Below are positions 24,735 through 36,299 of a stretch of DNA of 64,000 nt, in pieces. The stretch lies in NCBI GenBank assembly GCA_017893485.1, contig CM030362.1:264597073-264661072 (forward strand). Reading direction: 5' to 3'. Under the pieces are notes generated by a model. That model had not been told where the DNA came from. It searched no databases and saw only the letters and a program-made list of their open reading frames with translations. Positions within the stretch are counted from its first letter, which is position 1. Every line of letters starts with the position of its first letter. The stretch comes from Hemerocallis citrina (taxonomy: Eukaryota > Streptophyta > Magnoliopsida > Asparagales > Asphodelaceae). The translations under genes and the position numbers were made by a program.

Positions 24735-25901
24735 CGAGCGAGAGATCGGTCCGAGCTCAAGAACTTATGTAATCTCTTGTGCCACTGATCCACCAGTTCC
24801 TAAAGGAGATCTTCCCCGAGAAGACACAGGAGACCTTCACGCTTGAATGGCCAGTGAAGGTTGTTGACTCCATTGTGGAGTCCTGGGTGGCCATTGATTT
24901 TTTGAATAATTTTACACCTCTGAGGGACCGGAAAGCCCTTGCTAAGGAAACGTTTAGCTCGACATATCTTCGGTATGCTCAACACTCGATGATGGTAATT
25001 GTTTGTTACGGAGTGGTTGTATCCCTTTGTTGGTATTTTTCTTATGATCTTCCTTTTTGTTGTAGTCCATGCTCTACGGGGGTGAGCTCAAAAGGCAATA
25101 CGACGGTGATTTGAGGTTGGCTGAACGCAGGGTTCAGCGGTTCGATACGAAGTGGCTGAAGGAGAAGACCCGGGCCGATGGGCTAGAGAAGAAGGTGAAG
25201 GAGTTGGAGACAGAGGTCGACAATGTGGCGGGCCAGATCGCGCATGCTCAGCAGGAGGACTACCAGCGGGCCCTTCAACATGTCCGAGATAGGTATCTCG
25301 GTATTAACCTTGATGGCGCTGCGTCGATCCAGAATTAGATTCTGACAACACTCCCTCGACCCTAAGGGAAATCCGTCTCGACATTGGCGACCCTGTTGAG
25401 TGTTCGGGGGTCAGGGCTGAACCCCCTCTTTCTCCTCCCCAGAAGGTTCCTCCCTTGACTTAAGAGTTTTCTTTCGTTCATTTTTATCTCCAATTTTTTA
25501 GACGCTGGGCGCGGACTGGCCAAAGCATACTTTGTAAATTTTTGTATAATAAAAATTCACAACTTGCCATGACCATTCATTTCATGCTCATCTAAGTTGA
25601 GGCACATTTTGTTGAACAGGTGGTGAGGTATGAACCTCGAGAGGGGGACCTCGAGGGCGAGATTCGCACACTTCGTAGTAAGTTGGCTCAGGCCGAGGAG
25701 TTGATCGCCCGACTTCGTAAGGAGGCAACCGATCGGAAAGGGGCATTTAGATTTCATATCAGTCGGTCGCAAGATGTCGCTCGGGAACTAGCTCGCCTGA
25801 AGGCATTGTTTTTCGATGCCGAGATAGCTCTCGCCCAAGCTGGCATTGGTGGGCCTTCCCGACCCTTTGACGGTCAGTCCTTAGACACTATCCTTAGATG
25901 A
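24735..25901 (+). pseudogene. Antisense extra ORF of Tat element, copy 1, 3' part (coiled coil, with intron)
   Basis: This continues the ORF broken at 4608. The frame reads VPLIHQFLKEIFPEKT (about 24776), then a segment ending YLRYAQHSMM. A likely intron follows, 24995-25065 (GTAATT...TTGTTGTAG, 71 bases, phase 0). The next exon, 25066-25338, reads SMLYGGELKR and then a heptad-like Lys/Glu/Leu-rich segment that looks coiled-coil, ending in a stop. A second coiled-coil-like frame lies at 25620-25901 (EGEIRTLRSKLAQAEELIARL) after an acceptor-like TTGTTGAACAG. The plant gypsy-type extra ORFs usually have a coiled-coil C-terminal half, which fits. At least one stop is present near the family A junction. 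Its role in the element is unknown. Confidence 0.55.
24995..25065 (+). other. Likely intron in antisense extra ORF, copy 1
   Basis: GT at 24995, a T-rich stretch and TTGTAG at 25065. It follows codon ATG in phase 0. Copy 2 has an intron of similar size at the homologous place (34954-35031). Confidence 0.6.
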
Positions 25902-26239
25902 ATGCTTGTAGAAAAAGTCTTCAAAATCCTCCACCTTTATAGCCCTTTTTCGAGGCTGGAGCCTTACCCTGGGATCCGCTTGAGAGTGGGAGCTCCGGGA
26001 GATGCCCAGAGTGGGGTAGCAGGATCTAATAGTATAGCTAGTGTGAGGGGTTTGGAGGTACTCTTCCTGGGAGCCACTCCCTCGGTGACTGCAGCGGTGC
26101 TTCCTGGGTCAGTGCAGGACGAGGATCCAGGGGTTTGAGGCTCCGCGCCTTGAACTTGTGATTCTCAATGTAATTGTGCGAATGTAATCATTTCATCTTC
26201 GTTCCATAATAAGTATGCTTTGTTGAACTTTGGTTTTTG

Positions 26240-26490
26240 TTCAATAGCTTCTTAATAGTTCTCCTTCTGAGAGTCATCCTCGGGTACCATGGCAAGAACG
26301 GAAAGGGGCGATGTCTCGAGTTATTCCTTGTGAGTCTCGGCCTCGGGAACCACGCCGAGGGTGGTAGAGAGGGCGGTGCTTTGTATTCTCTCCTCTTGAG
26401 GTTCAACCTCGAAGAGCAGGCAGAGGGTGGAAGAGAGGGTATCCCTTATTAGCCATCCTTATAAGGTTCGGCCTCGGAGACCATGTCAGG
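26240..26490. repeat. GC-rich tandem array, left part of array 2
   Basis: About four degenerate units of roughly 60-70 bases contain CCTCGGGAACCACGCCGAGGG-like hairpins and the linker GGTGGAAGAGAGGG. Family C interrupts the array at 26490, and it resumes at 34120. Confidence 0.75.
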
Positions 26491-26684
26491 TGTAACCCCG
26501 GTTCCCATTTATACGGATTGAAATTTTTTCCTTTCATGTATTCTTGTATTTAATTTTTCCTTTAAATTATTCTATTCTTTTGAACCCCAAAATTTTGCAT
26601 TCATTTAAATACCTCACTATTTTGTTTGAACCCAGAATTTCAAACTACACTATTATGTATCACTATTTGATAATTCAACTCATG

Positions 26685-26723
<39 letters not shown>

Positions 26724-29587
26724 GTGAAAAACCCAAAGATCCTAATTCATTCTATAAAATATCTAGTTGATTATTTGATTTATGCTAAAGCCACCTTGTG
26801 ATTTAATTATTGGATTTCCTTGTCATGACACCCAATTTTATTTTCATTATAATAACATTTTTATGGACATATAATTTTAGAGCCCGGTCTTATATTCTTT
26901 TTATTCATATTTATTATTATTGGTGAAGCCCAAATGTAAAGCCCAAGTCTACAACCCAAACCCACATTTATATACCCAACCCGTTAACCAATTATCATAC
27001 CCTACCCAAATTAACCTACCCATATACAGTTCCCCTCACACTCCCCACTTTTCACATATCCCGTAATCACACACCCCCACTATCTCATAACTACCCCTTT
27101 AATTAATATTATATTATATATTTTTTTTGTAAACCCATCTCCCCCACTCTCTCTCCCCGTCTCCCTCTCTTTTCCCCTGTTTTGAAACGAAACAGAGAAA
27201 CCCCCTTCTCCATCGTCTTCCTCGTCCCGCCACTCACCCCCGACCTCGAAGCCCATCCCGCTCGCCATTGCCTCGCCCACACCCATCTTCATTCACCCTC
27301 CCATCTTCATCCTTCGATCGCCTCGTCACCCTGTTCCCGCTCGAGCCGCCATTGCCTCCTCCATCGCTCGCTCCTGCCTCCACTGCCTCCTGCAACCTCG
27401 AGCCAACCGCTTGCCTCGCCTCCCGCTCCTCGTCGACTAGCATCGCAACCCGAGCACTGCCCCATCGACCCTCGAGCTCCTGCCCCATCTGTCTTATCTT
27501 CACCTTCAGCCTCGCAGGCCAGTCGCGACCACCATCGTCCCCTCTTCTTCCCCTGTTTGCCATTGCCGAACCCATCGCCTGCACCCTGATCACTAGTCAC
27601 CCCGTCGTCTTCATCCCCAGTCGCGACTCCTTATCCCGCAACTGCCTCCAGTCTCATCGTCGTCTTTTTCGCCGAGTTGCCTCTTCGCCCTTGACTGCAT
27701 CCACTAGTCACAGCTCTCCCTCCACCAACTGTTCCCGACACTGCACCTTGACCTCCCTACCGTGCTGCCACAGCCTTCAGCCTCATCTCCACCGCCCTTG
27801 CCATCGACCAGCACCCATTGCTTCCCAACACTATCGTCGACACCCTGTGCATCGCCACTAAGCCGAAGTCGAGTCCCTCCGTTGCTGTTCCTGATCACGC
27901 TGTTGCTGTATTGGGATGTTGCTGTTGACTGTGTTATGTGTTGCTGTTTTTCTATTTGGATTTGCTGTTTGGCTGTTTGCCATTTTACTGTGGGACGAAT
28001 TGCCGTTTGCTGTTGAATGCTCTTTTGTTGTTGCTGTGTAATTGCGGAGTTGTTGTCGTGTTGTGGACGTGTCACCAGGGATCCTAATCCCGTTATTCTT
28101 TTGATATTCAGAATCGTCTCCTAACAGGCAAGTAAGCGTCTCTTGAACTCATTTTTATTGTTCTAGTTCAAGAAAACACTCCTTAAAATCTGGCAAGTAG
28201 TAATCAAATTGAATATCATATCTAGTTGAACTCTATTGTTTATTTACTGTACCATGCTATTGATTATAATCTTCTCATCGTGCCATTATTGTTGACTTCA
28301 ATCCAAAACCTTTAATTTATTGTATTATGGAACATTCAAATATACTGCCCATTCATTTGCCCAATTTTGTACTGAGGTTTCGACCCAGTTCCTGACACAG
28401 AAACTTAAAACCTTGGACATAGAAATTTTACTACACCGAGTCCATATATTGTTAGGTTTTGCATATAAACCGTTTTTTCCATATTTAATGAATTATACCA
28501 TGTATATTTCATGTATTGTATAGTCTTGATATAATCTTGAAATTGTACTAGTGCTACCGGTCTCATCGATTGTACCTATTGCATGAGTATTGATACCATC
28601 GCCCACATTGATCACTTGTATGTTCATAACTGAATGTTAATAAAAGAATAACAAGCCAGGATAATAAGGGTCGACTTAGTAGTGGACAATATAGGAGAGT
28701 GTACTCGGAAGGGGATATTGGTCACAACCCATATTGGTCATTATTATCGGTCATATTGGTCATCGATTGATTGTTGATTACTAACTACAGTATCCCGATT
28801 TATCGTATATTGGTCATCGGTCATTGGTCATTGATATTGTAAAACCAGAGTACAGGACCCTGTAGAATTCACCACTATAGTCAAATGTTCACTTGATTCT
28901 ATGCACCTGAACCTGTGGTATGCGACACAGGATTGCGTGCATTAGTTAGGATTGATAAAAGACTTATAGACATAAATAAACACTGAACATTGACACTAAT
29001 ACTGAATACTGGTTATTAAACATTGATTCTTGATTTCTGAATTATTGATTATCAACTTTTGATTTTGTAATCGTTTATCATTTATTCACTCCAATATCGT
29101 TCCAATTTCTGTTCTTGTTATATAGTCCTTTATTTCCTATTTTACTGCTTCCTACTACTTGTCGCCCATAGCTTGCTCTAACGAGCATATTTTTTTCCAT
29201 CTCTAGATGATGAGATTACAGGTATCATGGAGGGAGATATTGAAGGACTTGGAGAACTGATATACTAAAGATTGGAGTGGAATTGATAGTCATAGTTATT
29301 TTATTCATGTTATTTTATTTCCAGCATTATATTACTTATGTACTTTGTATCCCGAGCTTTGTTGACCTGTAATTGTTGCTTATTTCCAGTTGTTTGTTAT
29401 TATGCTGGACTACTGTATGTTTTGTCTTAGTAATTGTTTATGTGATTCTGTTTTTCTGCATGGTTGTGATTATTCCTTTTTCATATTGTTGAGTTAAGAC
29501 TGGTACAGCTTATAGATGATGTTAATATCATTCGCTAGGCCTTCGTCACGGGCTCGTATTCCATATTTTCGAAAGCGGGGCGTGACA
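26491..29587 (+). repeat. Family C left (5') LTR
   Basis: 3097 bases from TGTAACCCCGG to CGGGGCGTGACA. It holds an (ATT)n run (26684-26723), a C-rich block (27130-27850) with proline/serine low-complexity frames in both LTRs, and GGTCATTGGTCAT-type short repeats (28720-28840). Confidence 0.9.
26684..26723. repeat. (ATT)n microsatellite in family C left LTR
   Basis: About 13 TTA units. The right LTR has about 20 units at 31226-31284. Confidence 0.9.
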
Positions 29588-29596
29588 GGTTTTTAG

Positions 29597-29608
29597 TGGT
29601 ATCAGAGC
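29597..29608 (+). other. Primer binding site, family C (initiator-Met tRNA)
   Basis: TGGTATCAGAGC lies 9 bases after the LTR end at 29587 and is complementary to the 3' end of initiator-Met tRNA. Confidence 0.9.
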
Positions 29609-29742
29609 CAGGTTTGGCCCTAACTAGTTAAGGATTTTAGCCAGGCTTTAGCTTAACAATATGTGCACCACGTTAATCACATGAATATTTAATAACCAAC
29701 TTATCATTTGAATACTGACCTTGTTTGAATACATTATAGACT

Positions 29743-30993
29743 ATGGCTCGTGGAGGATCTTCTACTTCCCGACCCAGGGATAAGCAGCCGGACAATGTTG
29801 CTGTCCTTCAGGCATTGCAACAAATGGTGGCGCTGCAACAGGAGCATAATGAGCTGATGAAAGCTACCTTGGAGGCCATCAACCGCACCATCGCTGTTGG
29901 ACCCGCTCTAGAATTGTTACTGTCGAGACCGGGCATAGTTGCAGATTTCTTGAAGTTGCACCCGGACAAGTTCACGGGTACCAAGACTCCACTGGAAGCT
30001 GAGCAGTGGCTGATCCGGACTGAGCAACTGTTGCAAGCAGTGCGGATTTCCGATGTCGATCAGGTGGATGTAGTAAGCATCCAGCTCATGTACCTTGCCT
30101 AGATCTGGTGGAAGGCAGAAACCGAGAGGTTGGAAAGGCCTATCACTTGGGCTACTTTCACTGAGAACTTCTTGACGAAGTTCTTCCCTAGCTTCACAAA
30201 AATTGAGACGGAGCAACAATTTCTCTCATTGACCCAAGGGACCCGGTCCGTTGATGAGTATGCCGCTGATTTCACTCGGCTTAGTCATTTTGCAGCGGTC
30301 ATTGTGGCAAATGATGAAGACAGGGCCAGGAGATTCTTGATGGGGCTAGACTTCGACATTCAGGATCGTCTAGTTGCCCACTAGCACCGTACCTATGTCG
30401 CAGTTCACGATGCAGCGAGAATCCAGGAACAAGCTCACAATGGGAGGAAAGCATCTTAGCTAGCAATGCACCCCACTACTATCACCCGGCCATCAGGAGG
30501 ACCGATACGGAGACCAGCTCGGGCTCCTTCAGCAAGGACATTACCCTACTCGCATTCCGCTCCAATGAAGGATAAGACGTGCTACTACTGCCACAGGGTT
30601 GGACACACACGAAAGGATTGCAGAGCAGCCAACGGTCAATGCCTTTTTTGTGGAGGAAGTGATCACTTGGTTTGAGACTGCCCGAGCAACAGGTACAATG
30701 CGCTATCAGGAGGATCAGCTCCCGATGATGGACAGACTGGAATGCGTGGTCATGCTTACAACATGATCGCCGAAGGCGTGGCTGCAGGTATTCCGCAATA
30801 TATTTCACTTCGTTCTCACTATTTATATTCTTTTCTTTCATCGTTTATTTCTTTCGGTATTCTGCATTCATCAACTCATTATCACGCCAGTTTAATTTGT
30901 ACTACCATATCCTCTTCGATTTCGATACTATCCATTTTCTTAATTCATTACCTCCTAGTTCATTGGGCACTATCCTATGATCCACCTAAATAA
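29743..30993 (+). pseudogene. Broken gag of family C (Ty3/gypsy, Retrotrans_gag type)
   Basis: Gag forms the particle that packages element RNA. The start MARGGSSTSR is a good Met for this family. The frame runs through KFTGTKTPLEAEQWL, IWWKAETERLERPITWATF, FLSLTQGTRSVDEYAADFTRLSHFA and two knuckles, CYYCHRVGHTRKDC (a CCHC zinc knuckle) and CLFCGGSDHLV*DC. It stays in one frame but carries TAG stops at 30100-30102, 30382-30384, 30460-30462 and 30673-30675, so the damage is only point changes. Recognisable gag ends near 30790. The rest, to the stop at 30991-30993, is a Ser/Ile/Leu-rich frame with no protease motif, which suggests that all of pol was deleted here. Confidence 0.85.
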
Positions 30994-31031
30994 ATTTCGA
31001 GGACGAAATTTTGTTGTAAGGTGGGTAGGAT
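30993..31031 (+). other. Polypurine-tract region, family C
   Basis: AATTTCGAGGACGAAATTTT followed by GTAAGGTGGGTAGGAT abuts the right LTR. The same motif is in family B at 15394-15435 on the minus strand. Confidence 0.65.
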
Positions 31032-31225
31032 TGTAACCCCCGTTCCCGTTTATACGGATTGATATTTTTCTCTTTCTTGTATTCTTGTATTTAATTTTTC
31101 CTATAAATTATTCTATTCTTTTGAACCCCAAAATTTTGCATTCATTTAAATACCTGAATATTATGTTTGAACCCAAAATTTCAAACTACACTACTAAGTA
31201 TCACTATTTGATTATTCAACTCATG

Positions 31226-31281
<56 letters not shown>

Positions 31282-31284
31282 CAT
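31226..31284. repeat. (ATT)n microsatellite in family C right LTR
   Basis: About 20 TTA units at the place that has about 13 in the left LTR. Confidence 0.9.
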
Positions 31285-31630
31285 TATTGTGAAAAACCCA
31301 AAGATCCTAATTCATTCTATAAAATATCTAGTTGATTATTTGATTTATGCTAAAGCCACCCTGTGATTTAATTATTGGATTTTCTTGTCATGAAGTCCAA
31401 TTTTATATTCATTATAATTACATTTTTATGAACATATAATTTTTGAGCCTGATCTCATATTCTTTTTATTCATATTTATTGTTATTGGTAAAGCCCAAAT
31501 GTAAAGCCCAAGTCTACATCCCAAACCCACATTTATATACCCAACCCGCTAACCCATTATCCTACCCTACCCAAATTCAACTTTTCACATATTCCTTAAC
31601 CATACACCCTCACTATCTCATAACTACCCC

Positions 31631-31634
<4 letters not shown>

Positions 31635-31693
<59 letters not shown>
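31635..31693. repeat. (AT)n microsatellite in family C right LTR
   Basis: About 29 AT units. The Tyr-Ile frames across it are not genes. Confidence 0.95.
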
Positions 31694-31698
<5 letters not shown>

Positions 31699-34119
31699 AA
31701 CTCCCCCCATTCTCTCTGCCCGTCTCCCTCTCTTTTCCCCTGTTTCGAAACAAAACAGAGAAACCCCCTTCTTCATCGTCTTCCTCGTCCCGCCGCTCAC
31801 CCCCGACCTCGAAACCCATCCCGCTCGCCATTGCCTCACCCACCCCCACCTTCATTCGCCCTCTCATCTTCATCCTTCGATCGCCTCGTTGCCCTGTTCC
31901 CGCTTGAGACGCCATTGCCTCCTCCGTCGCTCGCTCCTTCCTCCACTGCCTCTTGCAAATTTGAGCCTACCGCTCACCTTGCCTCCCGCTTCTCTTCATC
32001 CAGCGTCGCAACCCGAGCACTACCCCATCGACTCTCAAGCTCCTGCCCCCTCCGTCTCATCTTCACCTTCAGCCTTGCAAGCCAGTTGCGACCACCATCG
32101 CCCCCTCTTCTTCCCCAGTTCGCCATTGCCAAACCCATTGCCTGCACCTCAATCGCCAATCACCCCATCGTCTTCATCCCCAGTCGTGCTCTTCTTCCTG
32201 CAACCACCTCCAGTCTCACTGTCGTCTTCTCCGTCGAGCTGCCTCTTTGCCCTTGACTGCATCCACCAGCCGCAGCTCTCCTTCCACCAACTGTTCTCGA
32301 TGCTGCACCTCGACCTCCCTACCATGCTGCCACAGCCTTCAGCCTCATCTCCACTGCACCTACCGTCGACTAGCACCGACTACTTCCCAACTCCGCCGTC
32401 GACGCCCTGTGCATTGCTGCCAACCGATGTCGAGTCCCTCCGTTGCTGTTCCTGATCACGCTGTTGTTGTATTGGGATGTTGCTGTTGGCTGTGTTGTGT
32501 GCTGCTATTTTGCTATTGGGATTTGCTATTTTGTTGTTAGAGAAGTTGCCATTTGCTGTTGAGTGCTCTTTTGTTATTTCTGTGTAATTGTGGAGTTGCT
32601 GTCGTGTTGTGCATGTGTCACCCGAGATCCTAATCTTGTTATTCTTTTGATATTCAAAATCATCTCCTAACAGGAAAGCATCTCTTGAACTCATTTTTAT
32701 TGTTCTAGTTCAAGAAAATACTCCTTGAAATCCGGCAAGTAGTAATCAAATTGAATATCATATCTAGTCGAACTTCATTGTTTATTTATTATACCATGTT
32801 ATTGATTCATAATCTTCTCATCGTGCTATTATTGTTGACTTCAATCCAAAACCTTTAATTTATTGTATTATGGAACATTCAAATATACTACCCTGTCATT
32901 TGCCCGATTTTGTACTAAGGTTTTGACCCAGTTCCTAACACAGTAACTTAAAACCTTGCACATAGAAATTGTAGTACACTGAGTCCATATATTGTTATGT
33001 TTTGCATATAAACCGTGTTTTCCATATTTAATGAATTGCACCATGTATATTTCGTGTATTATACAGTCTTGATATCATCTTGAAATTGTACTAGTGCTAC
33101 CAGTCTCATTGATTGTACCTATTGGGTGAGTATTGATACCATCACACATATTGATCACATGTATGTTCATAACTGGTTGTTAATAAAAGAATAACAAGCT
33201 AGGGTAATAAGGGTCAACTTAGTAGTGGACAATATAGGAGTGTACTCGGAAGGGGATATTGGTCACAACCCACATTGGTCATTATTCTCGGTTGGTCATC
33301 GATTGATTGTGGATTACTGACTACAGTATCCCAATTTATCGTATATTGGTCATCGGTCATTGGTCATTGATATTGCAAGAGCCGAGTACAGGACCCTGTA
33401 GAATTCACCACTATAGTCAAACGTTCACTTGATTGTATGCACCCGAACCTGTAGTATGGGACGCAGGATTGCGTGCATTAGTTAGGATTGATAAAAGACT
33501 TATAGACATAAATGAACACTGAACATTGACACTAATACTGAATACTGGTTATTAAACATTGATTCCTGATTTCTGAATTATTGATTATCAACTTTTGATT
33601 TTGTTATCGTTTATCATTTATTGACTCCGATATCGTTCCAATTTCTGTTCTTGTTATATAGTCCTTTATTTCCTATTTTACTGCTTCCTACTACTTGTTG
33701 CCCATAGCTTGCTCTAACGGGCTTTTTTTCCATCTATAGATGATGAGATTACAGGTATCATGGAGGGAGAAATTGAAGGACTTGGAGAACTGATATACTA
33801 AAGATTGGAGTGGAATTGATAGTCATATTTATTTTATTCATGTTATTTTATTTCTAGCATTGTATTACTTATGTACTTTGTATCCCGGGCTTTGTTAACC
33901 CATAATTGTTGCTTATTTCCATTGTTGGGTATTATATTGGACTACTGTATGTTTTATCTCAGTAATTATTTATGTGATTATGTTTTTCTGTATGGTTGTG
34001 ATTGTTCCTTTTTCATATTGTTGAGTTAAGACTGGTACGGCTTATGGATGATGTTAATATCATTTGTTGGACCTTCGTTACGGGCTCGTATTTCGTATTT
34101 TGGGAAGCGGGCCGTGACA

Positions 34120-34330
34120 CTGGGAGTGGAGGAGACGGTGATGCTCTCTCCTCTTGAGGTTCGGCCTCGGAAACCATGCCGAGGGTGGAGGAGAGGGTAT
34201 TCCTTATTACCCCTCCTCATAAGGTCCGGCTCCAGAGACCACGACAAGGGTGGAGGAGAGGGCGATACTATAAAATCTCTACTCTTGAGGCTCGCCCTCG
34301 GAACTCATGTTAGGGGTAGAGAGAGGGTGC
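34120..34330. repeat. GC-rich tandem array, right part of array 2
   Basis: Three to four units with GGCCTCGGAAACCATGCCGAGG-like cores and the linker GTGGAGGAGAGGG match those at 26240-26490. This shows that family C landed inside a single array. Confidence 0.75.
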
Positions 34331-34400
34331 ACTTGGCATGCGCTCATGTGTCCACGCGAGGAATCATGCACCTTGAGCAGTTATCGATGTTTCACTTCGA

Positions 34401-34406
34401 TATATA
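34401..34406 (+). promoter_or_regulatory. TATA-like box before extra ORF copy 2
   Basis: TATATA lies about 70 bases after the array and about 90 bases before the coding relic at 34492. It is comparable in position to the boxes at 3118 and 36727. Confidence 0.3.
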
Positions 34407-34491
34407 CAACCTTAGTTTTCTTATTACGCTCACTCGCTCTCCTTCCACCTCAGCTCTTCTTCAACCGTGTACCTTTCGACCGAGAATATGA

Positions 34492-35520
34492 AAGAAGGTG
34501 GCCCCCGAGCTCATTAAGGCAAAGCGTAGGAAAATAAGGGCCGAGAAGAAGGCACAGGAGGAGGAGGAAGCGAGGATGAAGGCTGGGGCCGATGTCAAGT
34601 CTCCAGAGGGGGAGACATCGCAGAACTAGCCACCTTCGGAAGTGGAGGAACTACCGAATAAGAGAGCGAAAGGTGCTGAGTCCCCCAAGGCTAAGGTAGT
34701 CGAACTGACTGTTAAGAAGGAGGGCAAGAGGCCTCCTCTATTGTCCGCAGCTGATGCCACTGTCCCGACCAAACCTCACAAGTTGGTGAAGGTGTGGGTT
34801 CCCTCATGGTCTGTGACCTAGGTGGACACGTCGATCAGGCGGTCTGCTGCACTGGAGATTGTTTCCCATCTTGCTACTCCTCGTGACCTTGCCAACCTAG
34901 AGGGCAAAAACGAGAAGGGGATTTACGTCGACTGGGCGCATGCTTCGGTTATGGTGAGTTTTTCCTAGGTTTTGTCTTGTATTATCACTTTCCTTGCACT
35001 CCGCTAAGCATACTCTAATGATCTTGTATAGGTGACCATTCATGGGGCCGAACTGAAAGCAAAGGCGAGATCGGCTTTGACAGGCGCAACATGTGGAAGC
35101 AGTTGAGGCATAACTCCTTTCACAGGCTGGGATCCTCAAAGGGCACACAGGCCAGTAGAAGGCGGACCTAGCCAAGGAGAGGGAGGCTCGAGCAGAGCTT
35201 TCAAATGAAAAAGATCAGTTGATCTCCAAGAAAATGGTGTGGCAGGCGGAAGAGGCAAAGTTGAAGAGGTAATACTAGGGGGAACTAGCTAAAATTGTCA
35301 ATACTGAGGACAATGGATACGGGAATGCACTCAAAGATGTCGTGGCGAAGCACTCGAGGATCGACCTTGGCGGCCTTCCACCCAAAGAATCGGATGATGA
35401 CACCGCTGCCCCAAAAGTTAGGGAGGAGGGCCCCTGACGGAAGAGGCAAAGTTTTTCAAATCTCGAGCCGACCGTCCTTGACCCCATTGCCGAGGAGGAG
35501 GGCCCCATCCCTGACATAGG
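34492..35520 (+). pseudogene. Antisense extra ORF of Tat element, copy 2 (C-terminal half, with intron)
   Basis: The frame reads KKVAPELIKAKRRKIRAEKK and an acidic EEEEAR, then a Lys/Glu-rich linker with a stop near 34627, then SAALEIVSHLATPRDLANLEG and AHASVM. A likely intron of 78 bases (34954-35031, GTGAGT...TTGTATAG, phase 0) follows. The next exon starts VTIHGAELKAK and decays through several stops. A distal frame (about 35400-35520) ends in LDPIAEEEGPIPDIGN. The motif pair around the intron (HASVM / IHGAELK) matches copy 1 (HSMM / LYGGELK). The N-terminal domain seen at 3776-3964 is absent here. No good start codon was found in this frame. Function is unknown. Confidence 0.5.
34954..35031 (+). 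other. Likely intron in antisense extra ORF, copy 2
   Basis: GTGAGT donor, TTGTATAG acceptor and 78 bases. It interrupts the frame in phase 0 after an ATG codon, exactly as the copy 1 intron at 24995-25065 does. Confidence 0.65.
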
Positions 35521-36299
35521 AAATTATGTCGTTTGTATTTTCACCTTTTCGCGAACTGACCACTGCATTTGTGTTTGTCATTCGTTTAATGAATACAATG
35601 TGTTTGCCTTCTGATATTCAGTTTGGTAGTCTTCGTTTCAGACTCCTGAGTTGCCACCTCAGGAGCTGGGGTCTGACCCCTAATTTTATTCATGCTTCTT
35701 GAAGGGCCATGTGGGGTCCCACGTGGTTCCGCTTGCATCATGTTTTTTGATGACTGATGTAACTGTTGATCTCAGTGTTGACTGCAATAAGAGCTGACAC
35801 TTTCGGGGAAAACTTCAAATGTTTATAAATCTCATTCCCCTTCAAGCGATTCCCATATCACAATGAGGGAATGGTCGAGATGCCAAGTGAGAGCTTTGCT
35901 GTGTGATTGTTCGACCTAGATGGGGTTTAGACTCGTGCATGCCACTTCGGGTCGTTTGCCCTGGATTTCGAGATTTGGTGCTTGTTCGTCGCTTAGGCAT
36001 CTTCGGTACGGCTCCCCGAACTCGTCTCCTGAGTAGCCCTCAAGGTGGGGGTTTGCAAGGACGTTTATGATCGGTCGTGCGGTCGAGTCAGAAACTTTTT
36101 GCAAATATTCCTGTAAGGGTGCATTTGGTTCAATGTGTCGACGGTGACAGGGCTTCTGGGAGATGCTCCGAGAGGTTAATTATACGAGCATTTAGCTGTA
36201 ACTTTATTGTTTGATTTGCTGACTGCGGACTAGCCACCACCCATCTTGTAATTCCTTTGCTTAATAGAAATCTTATTTTGGGTCCATGTAAGCTGTTGA
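35521..36299. other. Tat 3' region without recognised features
   Basis: This follows extra ORF copy 2 and resembles the T-rich trailer after copy 1 (25340-25600, 26110-26230), with weak AATGAATACAATG poly(A)-like signals near 35590. No open frame of note and no repeat array was seen. Confidence 0.5.

Larger units (their letters stand above)
26491..34119 (+). mobile_element. Family C LTR retrotransposon with gag only (TR-GAG-like), plus
   Basis: Two 3.1-kb LTRs, 26491-29587 and 31032-34119, begin TGTAACCCC and end GTGACA. The core of 1444 bases has a perfect initiator-Met PBS (29597-29608), a gag relic (29743-30790) and a polypurine region before the second LTR. No protease, RT, RNase H or integrase is present. 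The type is known for plant elements with long LTRs and only a GAG domain. The flanks TCAGG (26486-26490) and CTGGG (34120-34124) are not a matching duplication. On both sides the host is the GC-rich array of the Tat 3' region. Confidence 0.85.
31032..34119 (+). repeat. Family C right (3') LTR
   Basis: 3088 bases matching 26491-29587 with scattered changes. Microsatellites differ: (ATT)n at 31226-31284 is longer than in the left LTR. An (AT)n run at 31635-31693 replaces a short ATT-rich stretch at 27100-27130. The end reads GGGCCGTGACA with one change from CGGGGCGTGACA. Confidence 0.9.

Noticed and set aside
27182..27861. Pro/Ser-rich frames of 135 and 197 residues, repeated at 31831-32455
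   Set aside because: Low-complexity readings of the C-rich block of the family C LTR, with frame not conserved between the two LTRs.
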